DNA of 64,000 bases from Sipunculus nudus (Eukaryota > Annelida > Sipuncula > Golfingiida > Sipunculidae). Location of the stretch: the NCBI GenBank assembly GCA_026874595.1, contig CM049322.1, forward strand, positions 45,379,340 to 45,443,339. The letters run 5' to 3'. A program made the translations under genes and the position numbers. Under the pieces are notes generated by a model, which was not told the origin of the DNA, did no database searches, and saw only the letters and a list, made by a program, of their open reading frames with translations. Of the stretch, positions 13,901 through 27,450 are shown piece after piece (positions within the stretch are counted from its first letter, which is position 1; the number at the start of each line of letters is the position of its first letter).

Positions 13901-15267
13901 AAATTAACGGTTCTGCCTATCGATGCCAAGCTATGATAAATGTGAAAAAATCCGTTTATAACATTTTGAGTAATGTTTCTAATAGACAAACAAACGAAAT
14001 TAAACTTAACAAAACTCCATTGGTTAAAACTATGATAATGCATCATATACATTGTCTAGAAAATATATATACACAAATATATACTCATATATATCATATA
14101 TTTGAGCTTATTGCCTACCATGGTGAAGTATGTAGGTGCAAGGGTATGGGCTTGGAAGGTTGTGGCTTTACTTCTTTTTTAGTTGGCTCTGATAGATTAC
14201 AAGCAAATGTATATAACTTAAAGATATAAATAGTTATCAGTAAAGAGTGGTTGCCAAAGAAATATATAAATGACAGATGGAAATGGAACATTTTTATTTT
14301 TAGTGTGTTCCATTTAAACAATAGGTAAAATATTACTCATATACTCGAGCAAAGACATACTTTCAAAGTATGCTATCAGGTTAACGAATGGATTTGAGAC
14401 CGGTGGTGATTCGGGGGGGGGGGTCGGATTAACCCATCTCATACCAAAACGGCATCACATAGTTTTTTTTTTCAAATAGCCGTGCAAAATTAACGTGAAA
14501 AGACAGGTGCAGCTTACATATTGACGTTTACCGATATATGGATGTTATGACAAGGCACATTAACATGCAGAGCCGGGCACATTTAAAATGATTTTTAATT
14601 CAAGAACGACATGTAAGGCCTCGATTGTTTTGCACATAAGTATCGATTTACAGGTAATCAATCTTAACATACACCTTTATCATCCGCTACATTTTAAATT
14701 AAAGTATCAAACAAAAAGCACACGGAGATTGCTGCGATTAAATAAAATATTTCAAGAAAATATAAAACAAATCACGTTGTCTCTCTACTGTTTAAAATCA
14801 AACGATTATAAAAGTACACCCGTTAATGCTAATGCCTCATGTACATATATGCTAGACTAGTTGACATTTCTTTAATTAACTGGTTGTCTGTGAAATAAAG
14901 CCCGTTAAATTGCATTTCCCTTTAAAGACCAATGAGTATACCTAAGAGTCGGCACAAGTGAATCAAGATAAAAAATATTTTCAATTTGTATTTATAACTA
15001 ATGTTCATACCTGTCTTTATCACATATATCTGAGGCCCCACTGTTATATTGCTCATGAGCAATGGTTTGTACACGATAGATGTTAATCAGTTTTGTCAGC
15101 AACAAATGGGAGCCATTAGGAACGGACATGGGATAAAATCTATAACATTAAAAGAGGGTATGTAGCTGACATTGCATTAACGCAGTCAATCATCATTCGT
15201 TAACAAATGAGTCTGCGTTGTAAATATCTACCATATTCACATAAGGAGCTCAAGGATTCCATGCAGT

Positions 15268-15929
15268 ATGATCACTATACATCAATTCGTTATTCTGGTT
15301 TTACTTCAAGGTAAACCTGGTAACATAAATGGGTATTTCTTCAAGTACATACAAGCAAATACAGTTATAACAGCTTTAAGAATCATAACATTTATAATAT
15401 ATGCATCAATCTGTTTAGTTTTTCTGTATTCTATTCAATACAGAGAGTCATTAGAATAACGTTATGACAAATATTGTATTTTGTTTTACATATGGCATGC
15501 CGTTCGTTAACTTGAGTCTGTATTAGAAGAAAAAATATCTTATACATGCCCCAAGCATATTCCTTCTAAAAGAGGAAGCTTGTGTCTCCTTTCTTTGTAA
15601 AGAATGTGTAGCGATAAACATGTTATATATTCAGTTTTAGGATCATGGGGTTCAGATCAAGATGCCCTTGTTGAACTAAAACGAATACACAGGAATCGAA
15701 TCACAGCTAAAGAATGTGACATGATATGTAAACGACGGATGACTCCGGAGTGTGTTGGGCTCCGTTTCTACACCAATCTGTGTCTCCTCCTTTCTGAGAA
15801 ATTTGAAAAACTTGAAGTTTATAAAAAGTCATGCCTAGAGCAACCTCCAGGTATTTTTCATTGGCCAATAACACTGTTCTATGAAGTTAGAACAATAACG
15901 TTGCCATGAACTACGGTAAAACAATACGA

Positions 15930-15962
<33 letters not shown>

Positions 15963-16113
15963 AATATTCAAAATATGGCACATTAAGGGGTTTTGAACTA
16001 TAACACAGGTAAGAAGATGATATCGAAAATAAAAATTAAGAGTATCTTTATTTATCTGACAGAGGTATAACTGAGTGCAAACTGGAACATTATGTTAGAA
16101 TTTTGTTTTGTTA

Positions 16114-16160
<47 letters not shown>

Positions 16161-17917
16161 ATATATTGTGTGTGTGTATTTCTTGCGAGCCTTAATAATC
16201 TAAGATGATTCTCTCTTCCGGCTTTGGAAAAAAGAAAGATGCATTTTAATCTATGAAAATACCGGGAGCCTTCTGATACAAACATGTTAAATAAGGAGGT
16301 AACTTATCCGTATTTTGTACAGTTACGGACTTAAAATTGTTTGTCTGTAGATATAAACAGATGTAAACTGTCGATATCGTGGACAATATAAAGGTTTTTT
16401 TTTTTATTATCTCATCATGATTTAGAGTGCTCTTTTAAAGTATAGTCTCGATGATGTAAAAGTTAATCATGGATGTTTAAGATTACTAAGCATACCTCGA
16501 GCCTGATAAAAAATAAAAAATGAAAACTTTTTTTTATCTCAAAATATTTGATCAATATTTTCAACTTTGAAACTGACTCTTGTATTAAGATACAGGTACT
16601 TGTTTTCTATCTGGCAGCAAGGGAACCTGTTGAAGCGACTTCGAAACACAAACTACCCATGAGTACCACTATCGAAAATAAAAGTATTGGTAAATTGATC
16701 GTTAAACCCACTGTCCTTTGTTTGCTTTAACCGTTTTGCGAATTTTCTTTTGTTCATTTACAAATTTCGCAACATAATACAATATTGATCCCGGAACATA
16801 GTCGACTAAAATTGAGTATGCGTCATATACAAGGATCTATACTCAGGTCATGCCATTATAGTTTTGAAATCCTATATGAAACTTAACGAAATACTTGATT
16901 ACCAAATGTGTCTCCCAAAGTTTTCTCTTTTCAAAGAACAGGATGAATACGGTTTTATAGCTATAATTATACATGTTCCATGTTTCCTGCATTGTGCGTT
17001 TAAAAAGAAATATTTTCCCAGAATTGTTCACATAATACCCAGGTACTGACACCAAATTCTATGTCTTAAGTCTACATCTTCATATGTTAAAAGTAAACGC
17101 CTTTATATGCAGTCTAGATGAACTTATCATTGTAACATTTAGAACATAATTAAAGTAAGATAAAAATGGTGACACTGTATCCCTGCATGGCATCTCGTGA
17201 TAACGTTCCAGGTTTAAGTTGCCCTCAGGGTTACAAGGATTTATTTGCATGTGGACGCAAGAAAAGGGGAATATGTGAACCATCGTGTTATCACATTAGC
17301 ACCAAGGAAGAAAATGTCACAGGAGCACGTTTGTCCTGTGGCAAGATGAATGGTTTTTTGGTCAGCATTGAAACGGAAGAGGAGCAGCGCCATCTTCAGA
17401 ACATGCTGGATGATGCTGGGAGAGGTATATGAAACATTTGTTATTTTATATCTGAATTTTCATTATCCTCAGAATTCACATATAATGTGATATAAGGTAA
17501 TAATTAGAGATTAGATAGTAAATGTTTGGTTCTTGGATCAAAAGTCTACAATCTGCAAAAGTTGATCAGTTTGCTTATATCAGCTATGTCGGACTTTACG
17601 GAACCATACATGGGAGAATGATTGGATTTGTTAAATTTTGGTAACATACATGTGGTTCTTACTGTTCTTTTGTCTTTTTGTTTGAAGGACATACACACTG
17701 GACATCAGGAACTGACTCTGTAGTTGAAGGCATCTGGAAGTGGAAGGCAACAGACGCATATTTCTACTTTACTAACTGGTCGCCGTCTGAGCCGAACGGT
17801 GGATTCGGAGAGAACAATCTTCATATCATCGAAGGGGACCGAGGTTATAGTTGGAATGATCTAGCAGCCCACATTGAAATCCGGTTCATTTGTGAACGGA
17901 GTGCCATTTCAAAATGA
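15268..17917 (+). CDS. Secreted PAN/apple plus C-type lectin protein, EPN/WND type
   Basis: Five exons: 15268-15310, 15641-15850, 16618-16689, 17212-17424 and 17688-17917. All junctions are phase 1 with AG/GT borders, and the total of 768 nt gives 255 residues. Exon 1 is a signal peptide (MITIHQFVILVLLQG). Exon 2 is a PAN/apple-like module (AKECDMICKRR, CVGLRFY, CLLLSEKF). Exon 3 is a short Thr/Ser linker. Exons 4-5 form one C-type lectin domain: SCPQGYKDL, SCYHIS, ARLSCGKMNGFLVSIE, FTNWSPSEPNGG, YSWNDLA, RFICER. EPN, the following Glu and WND are the full set of residues for calcium site 2, and EPN is classically linked to mannose-type sugars. The domain split between exons 4 and 5 mirrors the receptor at 4999. 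No membrane segment was found. An AATAAA at 18440 is a possible poly(A) signal. Confidence 0.85.
16110..16159. repeat. (TA)n microsatellite in lectin intron
   Basis: TA run inside the intron between the PAN exon and the linker exon. A shorter CA/TA run lies at about 15932-15962. Confidence 0.9.
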
Positions 17918-19313
17918 ATTTCATGAAAATCCGGAGTTTGATCCGGAGTGATGGTGAACACTGAATTATACAATATAATCTGTAGTAACTTGCTTTGCTT
18001 ATAACATGCGGTATACGATTTCTAAATGCCACATGAAGATACCAAGGGGAGTTATTTGCTTAAATCTTGTGACTTTATCACAGACAGTTGCTTATTATTA
18101 TACAAACATATTGCTACTTGTAATTGTTATCTAATACTAAAAACCGTGAATCAGATGGTGAAGCCGAATTCACAGACGAAGAGAGTATGCTTTGCATGTC
18201 TGTCTGTTAGTGTGTCTTGCATAACCATATACAAGTAACAAGAGGTTTCATTTAGGCCTCATTTCCTCAACAGAGTCAAACATCATCTGGGTAATTTATC
18301 TCAACCAAACTTACATTCGGGTCAAGGTTGGTTGGGTAAGTACACAATTATAGTTGAAGACTGTTTAAAACAAAACAGAGGAAAACCAATCTGGTTCCAG
18401 GTTTTTTTTTTCAAATATTATGGTGCATTAATTGTTAGAAATAAATATGAATAACTGAGTGATACTTATTATTATTTATAGATTAAATATTTGGGAAGAC
18501 TGGTTAATTTAAACAACACAGGGTATGGTTTACTTCGGAATAAGTATATTTTGAAGACTATGATGTTTGACAGGAAGAGTATAAGTTTGAATGTCAAGAA
18601 AAAGGTTTGACTAAATGTGGCCTATAAGTAGAATCATTTACGCGAAAGTGTAGTTATATTCCATATTTGTTTACTTTTGTATTCATATCAACAATACCCC
18701 ATCTGATTGGTCAAACCAGCCTCGACAAATTCGGAATGTTATAAAATTTATGGACATAGAAAGCCAAGGGTATCACTGACCAATACCAGTACGGTCCAAA
18801 TATAGGTTTCCTGCACTTTCCAGTTTTTGTGCTAATATTTTACCATTAGACAAATGGTTTATTCTAAAAAATAAGTATTTACACCTAAACTTAAGCAAAA
18901 ATTTAAACAGTGACTTATGAACATTTAATTAAAATGACAAAATCGGCCTTTATTGGGACGCCATCTTTCATTTGCAAGTCACATGACTACACAGCAATGT
19001 TTTATTTAGATTCATTTAATTCGCATATAGTATATACCAAAATCAAAATTAGTTGATAAAATCTATTATATATGGCCTTTTAAAGGACTCGGCGAACCAT
19101 TTGAGCGTCATTTTGGATTTTCCAGTGATATAAGTTTGTAATGATGTTTAATGGTTCCAATCTATTTCTGTACCTAAAAATACCACTCGGCAGATAAAAA
19201 AAAATTACAACCCTTACATTAAACTAAAGGATCTATGGCCAATTGAGGGATTGAAGGCCATCTTGGATGCTATTTTGAAATAACAGCTTTCCCTGAGTCC
19301 AATTCGGTGAAAA
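17918..19313. other. 3' flank of the lectin gene; no gene seen
   Basis: AT-rich non-coding sequence with only short random frames. It includes the putative 3' UTR of the preceding lectin. Confidence 0.5.
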
Positions 19314-20455
19314 TTGGAAATGTTGTTAAGCTTGTCCAATATTTTCTCTGGAAATGAACCAAACAGTTTTTTTCGCCTCACGCAAACTGCCTTTCATATT
19401 TATTCGGGCATTGAGGAGCTACTGAATGTTTTCAAGAGGGAGCGACCAACCTTGCGTCAAGGAGCAAAACATGTTTCCTTTGAATGCTTTAAATTGAATA
19501 CTGGCAAGACTGAAATTATGCCTGTCGGATGTAAGCTGCTTCTAAGGAGGACTGACAGGGAGTCCATTAGCATTGGGGGCTGCACTGTCTCTTTTAAAAA
19601 TTCAGTGAAGTATCTAGGTTTTAAGATTGATCGAAATCTTGCAATGCATGATTTTATTAGTAGTATATGTCGTGTGGCCTTTTTTTTGAGCTCGGCTCTA
19701 TAGCTTCCAATCCGCGTTTCCTCTCTACTAATGCATGGTGTCGGCTGATTGCGCCACATTAATATCTCGCTTAGATTACTGTAAATCCGTCCTTGCTGGG
19801 TGATCGGTAGAGCAAGTCTCCCGGCTGCAGAGGATTCAGAATAATGCTACGTGGCTCATTCTCGAGAAGCGTAAGACCGACCACGTCACGCCGCTGCTGA
19901 AACAGCTCCTTTGGCTTTCAGTCAAGTACCGCGTACAATACAAAATTTGTTGACCGCCATTTTTCTGGCTCACTTCTATCATATTTGTCTGAATAATAAA
20001 TAACCTAACGGCCTTTGCGTAGGCTAGGCTATGCTGGTGGAAATCTCCTTAAAGTATCAAGGTGTAATATGAAGTTCGGTAAACTTTCCTCCCGTTTGAA
20101 TTCCCATTCTATTACACTTAGAAAATCTACGACACTTGTATATCATTTTAAACTAATTTAAAAACATATCTTTTTTTGGCAAGATTTTGGTAATCAATAT
20201 GCAATTTTTTTTGTTGGGTCAGGCACAGGGAGTAGATTTCCATGAAAATGAATGTGAGTATGAGTGTGTGTATTTGAATTGCATTGTGAGTCATAACATC
20301 GGAGTATTGGCCCTATATAATTACTATTTAAATATTTTTATTATGTTTGTATATTTATGTTTAGATATTTAATATATACTGCCCTACCTGGTCACCTGGG
20401 GTCACTGGTAATACCTGACCCTGCCAGGGCTTTAGTATATATGTTTGATAAAACA
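19314..20455 (+). mobile_element. Degraded CR1/L2-like LINE, reverse transcriptase C-terminus
   Basis: The frame at 19480-19700 reads LNTGKTEIMPVG, then ISIGGCTVSF and VKYLGFKIDRNLAMHDFISS. After frame breaks it continues ISRLDYCKSVLAG (stop) SVEQVSRLQRIQNNATWLI and DHVTPLLKQLLWLSVKYRVQ at about 19760-19950. This order is the conserved C-terminal part of CR1/L2-clade reverse transcriptases. Several stops and frameshifts show it is inactive. The 3' limit is approximate. Confidence 0.8.
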
Positions 20456-23430
20456 AAAATAAAATGTGATTTCAAATGCCTACACAAATACGTCAGCTGC
20501 TGTAACCAAAATTCCCCCTTCTTTGCATACTAGTATGACACGCTTTGTAAGAAGGACATCGTTGTTATGAAAATGCCAACAATCGACAGCCTTGTTAAAA
20601 ATCAAATATTCAGGTAGTCCTTTTATGACGATTGGCTCAGTACTCTATGCCGAGATCACAGGCGCAGCATATGTGTGACCCCGTGTATTAGTACAAGGCT
20701 GATGCCAACATGCAAATTATCGCGACTATTTCAGGTATTAGGTAGACCTACCTGTATTCAGTTTTGACTATTACACGGTGAGGAGAACGGTGTCTTGGGT
20801 GAACACTTGTAAACCTTATTGGACAGCCACATTGATAGCCTGAGCTAGAATGTTGTTTCACTTTGTTTAACAAACCAACTTTGAAAACCGATGGGTTGAT
20901 AAGCGGTAATTGGAACATCACCTACCACTGGTTACTTGGACATTGTTTATCAATGATGAGTATATGGTTATAAAGTTGAAACACTCATTCAATATTTCAT
21001 CTGACTTAACATATAGGACGGTCGTATAATATTAAGACCTACTAAATCGGGATCTTAGCGGATAAACTTTAAGCGCAACGAGCAATGACTTAATGAACCC
21101 TATTGGTTAGAATAAATTCTGGGAAAGAGAACGGAGAACTGCTAAAATAACTGGAAAAGCAATTACTTTAGCGCGGTAATTATGTGTGGCGTTAACCGTC
21201 CATAAAACAACGGAATTTCCAAGTCGATTGAATGAGTCGGTCAAAGAGCAGCCAATTACTTGAAAATTTGGCCGCAAGGTGGCAGTATATAATCTAAGCA
21301 TTTCGTCACACCGAGAGGAAGTTTGATGGCTCTGTCAGCTGGCGGAAGGAATTTAAATGTTAACCACTCAATAAATTGGGTCGTTCTAAATTATCCTGAG
21401 TAGTGAAAAGGATGAAAACTACTGAGATATGAAACGAAACATGTTCGACAGCATATCAAATGACGTTCATGGGCACCTGGCAAATCATTTCCTGTAACGT
21501 TTTGTGCCACGTGTCACAATACATGACCAAAGGCCGACAATCCAGCAGAAAGTGACTTAACGTCTAGGTCATGGGGTCAAATTTATAGAAATAGGCGGTG
21601 CAGTTATAATGTTATTCGAAGAAAAACTATTTTTCCCGAACATTTCTTGCACCTTTTTCAGACTCTTGGAAGAGTCATTAATAAAGTACTGCCGATCTGG
21701 CATTTGTTATCGTAAAAAAAAGTCAACTCTCTGAAGTTTAACGGAGTTCTGGGTTTTGGATCCGGTATATCCTCCGGAATCCCTCAAAACCTCCAAGACC
21801 TTAAAGGGGATTCCAAGCCGTAGGGAAGTATATATTCACATAAATTCGCACGAGGAAAGCGGTAAAAATCGCCCTGGGTACGATCGCAGAAACTCGCCGC
21901 GTGTCCGTCCGCTTGCAGCACGCCTGCCGCTATAGTATGTTTTGTCATAAGTCATTTAACAGATGCACATGAATAACCTTTGATTATTACTCTAAACAAA
22001 GCCCATATTATAATTTCTAAGGGGCAGATCAAGACGAGTGATAAAGGGGTAGACTATGAAGTGCACAACCATTGAAATGATTTTGCACTTCATCAATACC
22101 AGAAATAAATATCATTTGCAAACCTGCTTTACGTGACCATTAACAATACATGAAGTTCAGCAATAGGAAATATCAAAAATAAATAAATTATAATAGGAAA
22201 ACAAACATTTACGCAACCTCGCAAATTAGGTCATGGGAAAATAAATATCAATTGTATGTCTGTCATCTGTAACTATTACTTTTTCAAAATTCCATTCAAA
22301 AACAAATTAGCCACGCTTTAGACCTATCGCAAGTACGGGTTGAAGAATAGCAGATAACGCTAGATATCTGTATTCCTTGCGATCTCGACATGGGACCCAG
22401 ATCCCAACCCCAACGCACCCTTCCAATCCTTCACCTCAGCACCCCCCCCCCCCCCACCGTCCCCCCTCGCCCCCCCCCCATTTTACTTGTAAGTTAGCAA
22501 TTACATGGAAAAGGCTACCGTGTTTCCTTGATCAGACGCCTTACCCTAATTTGTCGCCTGTCTTATTAAGTTGCGGGGCCAAACAATGTTTTAGAGCCGG
22601 CCTTGAATAGACTCCCGTCTATTTCAGCGGCCAAATGTCGGAGTAGTTGACATGTCTGTCGCCAGATATGTTTTTTCCCGTCAATACAATTGATGAATTT
22701 GCCGGACATTTAGAACAGAGATTTTTTTATGCATTTCGGCTCGTGTTTTTGTTCATAATATGTATAACTCCTTTATACATTGCGGGTGTCATAAATTATT
22801 ATGACATCTAAGGAAGTTTCCTAAATATATTCCGTGTAATGGCGATGCTGTCAATTGCGTTCCGTGTATTTGAGACAAGTGGATTTATTCTTACGACGTG
22901 TTTTTTTTTTAGTTTTGCCTGACGAGCCTGATAATATATTTTTCAGTGATCGATGGACCTAACTAGAGAAGCCAGATTTATTTGGACGCCGGTCAAAGCA
23001 GAGACTAAAAAAAATAAACGCCCGGGCGTCTTAACAAGGAAATACGATATGTGACTTGAACAGTAATGGTAAACAAATATCATCTCCTTATAGTATTATA
23101 CCAAACAAATTTCAGAACTGGAAAATCAGCGGGCTTTAAAGTCTAGTGCAAATACCGACATAGCCGAGATTTCAGGGAAGAGGTTATTGTAGAAAAACAT
23201 TGGATATTAGTTGTAGGTTTCGATAATACCTTGTCTGTTTAGAAAGAACAGGCAGAAAACCTTCGATCACATTAAAATATAAAGAAGATTATAATATTCC
23301 TCAAGCACTGAATCTGCCCAGAGGACATTGATCTCATATTACAGGAGAGCAGAGGAATGTTTAGTATTTTGAATAGTGACCTTTACAAGATCAATGATTT
23401 ATCGCATTACTTTAATTACTTCTTTCTCCG
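20456..23430. other. Non-coding, no gene recognised
   Basis: No supported exon. It contains homopolymer C runs at about 22441-22455 and 22471-22479, which create a false Pro-rich frame. Confidence 0.5.
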
Positions 23431-25248
23431 AGGTACAGAAACCCAGCGTAAACAAGTGACCAATGGGTCAGGACGCTTAGACCCACAAGCACACAAAATT
23501 TGATGACAATCTAATCAGCCGTTCCACAGGAATCTGCCAATTGGTGTATATTTTGCATTTTTCTGGGGTCCTCAAACTTGGACTGTTACGCAGAGAATAC
23601 AGGACACAGTGACCTAATTTCAGTTTTCTGAGGAGAACTTTTGAGGAATTCTCTGGGTGCCAAGTAAGAAGATTCTAAATCCAATGGTGATTAATTGTGC
23701 CTTGCTTTGGTATCACATTTTCAATTATTCTGTGGGGTATCTCAGACCCCCATAGCTCCGAGAATATGGCTAAAAGAGACCTAATTTCAGGTTTACAAGA
23801 AAATTTTATATGAATCTCCCTTGATATTAAGAAAGAAGATTCTAGGTACATTGGTTATGATTTGTGCCCTGTTAACAGACGAATGCATCTTTAAAAGTTT
23901 AAAAAAGGATGGTAAAAATTCTTAACAATTTTAAAAGATCTAGGGGAAGCCAGAAGTCTGCAGAAAATGGTAAAAACCCTATGATCAATGTGGATGCAAA
24001 GAATGATCGTGATCAATGCATTAGTTGTATAGATAATTGAGTTTTTTTTTATCAAATTCTTAATTTGTTGGCCGCTAATTCAGAACCCAATAGCTTCACG
24101 GATATCGGAAACAAAGATCTAGTTTCTTGTTTCTTTGGAGACTTTTCATGGATCTCCCTTGATACCAAGTTGGAAGATTCAAGATCCCGTGATTACGATC
24201 TGTGCCCTGTTAACAGAAGACCACACCTTAAAAGTTACGAAGAATAGAGGGAAAAAATTTGTAAAATTAAAAATCCTAGGTGGCGCCACCAGTCTCCAGG
24301 AACTGATGAAACACTCAGTGATCAATATGCATGCAAAGAATCATGGTAATCAATGCAGTAGTTGTTCAGTTTATTGAGCTTTCGAATTAAATATTGCATT
24401 ATTTTGGGGGTAGTTAGGACCACCATTGCTCATAGGATATGGGTTACAGAGACCTAATTTCGGGTTTCCTTGGACCTTCCAGGATGTCAAATTGAAAAAA
24501 AATTCTAGGTCTAGAGATTTTGATTTGTGCAGTGACCACATCTTTGAAGGTCACAAACGCAGAGAAAAAAAAAATCCAAAAATACTGGTCGCGCCACCAG
24601 GTTTCAGAAACTGATGAAACATTCCATGACCAATATCTATGCAAAGAATCATGGTGATTTATGCATTAGTTGTCCAGATACTTGAGCTTCTGTATCAATT
24701 TTTCCACTAGACCTGTAGGCCCATAGCTCAGAGGTTTTGGGTAACAGAGACCTAAATTTAGGTTTCCAAAGAGACTTTTCATGGGCCCCCTTGCATATAA
24801 GGAAAGAAGATTTTATGTCAAGTCGTTACGATTTGTGCCCTGTTAACAGATTTAGGCATCTTTTAAGGTGTCAAAAATAGAGAAAAAATCGTTTTAAATG
24901 AAAAAAAACACAGGTGCCATTCATCTGCTGAAACTGATGTAACACTCCATGGTCAATATCCATGCAAAGAATCATGGTGATCAATGCATTAGTTGTCCAG
25001 ATACTTAACTTTTTGTATCAAATTTCTATTTTCCGTGGGAGCACTTCGGAGCACCATAGCTAAAAGCATATGGGTAACAGAGACCTAATATCAGGTTTCA
25101 AAAGAGTTTTTACATTGACCTCTCTGGATAGCCAGTAAAAAGATTCCAGGACCAGCCGTTAAGATTTGTGCCCGGTTAACGGACGGACGGACGCCAGACA
25201 AAGAGTGATCGCTATAGCTCAGATGACTTTCAGTCAGCTGAGTTAAAA
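23430..25248 (+). repeat. Diverged tandem array, unit about 300-335 bp, with ACGGACGGACGG tail
   Basis: The phrase AGACCTAATTTCAGGTTT recurs in degenerate form at about 23611, 23781, 24115, 24451, 24749 and 25081. Each unit also has GAAGATTCTAGG-like, GATTTGTGCCCTGTTAACAG-like and TGCAAAGAATCATGG-like blocks in the same order. The last unit ends in an ACGGACGGACGG tract and then AGCTCAGATGACTTTCAGTC and a short A run, an end shared with 29490-29582. Two units contain GTGGCGCCACC or a near match. No protein is coded. Confidence 0.75.
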
Positions 25249-25900
25249 AACGAACCGTGGTCGGTAGGGTGGATCATGTTTTGTATTTTTAGGTCGAATC
25301 TTCAAGTATTTGCCAAGGGTTTTTAGTTTTTTCTTTTAGGAAGGCTCTGGATATTTTTAATGAACTAATTGCAGGTACACCATAATAGAAAGTTACTTTT
25401 TCGTCTGCGTGAAGTTACTAGTAATTGGCACAAAATAAATCATGTTCAAGCAGTCAATCAGAATATTTCGTTTATTGGCAAAGAACTTATTGGAACGTTT
25501 GAGCCAGCCAGTTTCTCCTTGAGATATCCGAGCACTGATATGACACAATGTTAAATGAAATACTCGCTAATGCTTTGCTGAACAAGAGGGGTTATATTTC
25601 GCAATTTTCACCTTTTTGGCATTTTGCGATGGTTTCATTTTCGCGATCCCACAAGGCAAAGATCCATACACAGAGTTTAATCATTATTATGTCAATTAAC
25701 TATATCAAATATTGTGCACAAAATCTCATTAACAATAATTTTTTTCGAATGGCAAACAAATGGAAAGATATCATGTTATTTAAAATATCAATCTTTGAAC
25801 AAACGCGATCTATTATTATTCATAACGTTACAGTTTTACTCTTCAAGTTTCCGTCAACGATGAGACCTCTTATTCACGAAAGTTTTATTTTTACGATAAT

Positions 25901-26232
25901 GGGGTACCTTTAAACAAAATTATTGTTATTTACGGTAACCCCCGCATTTGCTTATCAGCGCCATCTAGTAATCAAACTTTGAACGATTTAGAAGTTTAAG
26001 ATATCTATCTTTTCGATTAAATGTTAACATTAATCATATTTCAACGCAATCTTGTGAAGCTATGTATTCCTGTTGGCGATCAACTAAAAAGGTATAAGAA
26101 TATAAAAAGGAATTAGCCAGTTTTAATGCCTTACTCAAACGTTATGTGTTTCACTAAATGAACACAAGATGGCGCTGATAGGGAAAAGCGGGAGTTACCG
26201 TAAATAACCATAACCTTGTTCAAAGGTACCCC
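25901..26232. mobile_element. MITE with about 75-bp terminal inverted repeats
   Basis: The left end starts GGGGTACCTTTAAACAA and the right end is its inverted copy, GGTACCCC at 26225-26232. Pairing continues through TTATTTACGGTAAC and TATCAGCGCCATCT on both arms, about 75 bp with few mismatches. No coding capacity; a typical non-autonomous DNA transposon of 332 bp. Confidence 0.85.
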
Positions 26233-26499
26233 ATTCTGACTTTTCCCTTCGCGAATTTGAAACAATAAGGAAATCACAGTATATATTATTTAATATATTA
26301 CATGCACATAAATGTTTGTTGTTTATTTATATGATACCAAAACCAATAGAAGATACATACCTGAGATGTATCGCTGGGTCTAGTATATATATTTTATAGT
26401 GTTGTTTTGTGAACCAGCATTTCCTCATATTGAGTTTACAGTGGCAAACTAAAACCTAATACACTTTCGCTGATATTCCGTTGAACATATAATAGGGTC

Positions 26500-26765
26500 C
26501 AGTTAGGGTAAATTTTATTATTCATCTTAGCTTCCGCTTTTGCTTCTTAGCGCAATATAGTATTCAGACGTTGAACGATTTATGTTAAAAATAAATAAAC
26601 GTAATTTTTAATCCGACTTTAGCTCAACGCGTTGAAAATCAAATGTTTAAATGTATACACTGAGATGTTTAAGAATAAAGGAAGGAACACTCAACCTTTG
26701 ATTACTTTATCCAACGTTATGTGTTTCACTAAATGAGTTTTACCGTAATGAATAAATGAAGACAT
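26500..26765. mobile_element. Second, degraded copy of the 25901 MITE
   Basis: Shares internal blocks with the MITE just upstream: TTAGCGCAATATAGTA-like sequence, GTTGAACGATTTA, and AACGTTATGTGTTTCACTAA. Its termini have decayed. Confidence 0.65.
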
Positions 26766-26999
26766 TTTGAGATATCCGATAGAAGGAGGACAGGCTGAGG
26801 TAACCTCGTGGGCGAAGCATGCAGTGAAGGGTCAAATGAACACATATATCATCAGGGTACCCACAGGTCAGTCACATTGAAGTATACAACCGCTTTCTCG
26901 CCATAGCCTCCATAAATTGCCCTATATAGCTGACATACGCTCAACTGCAAACCACCGTCCAAAGCCCTTGTGAATGACAAAAGGGTAGAAATAAATAAA

Positions 27000-27450
27000 A
27001 ACTAGAAATGTACTCAGACAGCGCAGACCTCCGCCAGGGCAGCTCGTTTCCCACATATGTAACTGTCAAAAATTAATATTATTTCCATATAAAATGGCCC
27101 CTATGCTGTACATTGATTTACGGACACCTTTCAGGGAAACGGCACGTGCACTTTCAGTGACCTAATTGACAACTCGCACTCGCACTCCAAAGATGGCATA
27201 TCGTCAGCTGCCACGTTCCCCGTGTCAGAAAATGTGCTTAAAACCCATAAACCCTAAAGCCCATCCTTGGGTGATTTATGCATATCAAGACAAATTTAAT
27301 TAATTGTTCTTGCATTATTGCCAAGCTATCCTTAAAATTTCATAAAAAATATGTTGATAACTGTTGACACTAAGAGACTTAAGAACACACAGAAAAAACA
27401 AACGCAACAAAAAACATGACCCCGCCGCTTGGCGGAGGTGATTAAAGTAT
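27000..27450 (+). repeat. Dispersed repeat, copy 2, with 3' hairpin
   Basis: Starts ACTAGAAATGTACTCAGACA like the copy at 13768. It ends near 27440 with CCCCGCCGCTTGGCGGAGG, a short self-complementary hairpin that also pairs with GACCTCCGCC near its start. No protein is coded. Confidence 0.55.

Larger units (their letters stand above)
9826..15267. other. Intergenic, no gene recognised
   Basis: No exon with convincing splice borders was found. Contents include a (TA)n tract at about 10053-10119, a two-copy tandem duplication at about 10599-10730, a dispersed repeat at about 13768-13900, G runs at about 13169-13177 and 14414-14423, and long AT-rich stretches. Confidence 0.5.

Noticed and set aside
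22377-22610. Pro-rich plus-strand frame
   Set aside because: Produced by C homopolymer runs; no conserved sequence.
25548-25913. 121-residue plus-strand frame
   Set aside because: No motif and no splice signals; it runs into the terminal repeat of the MITE at 25901.
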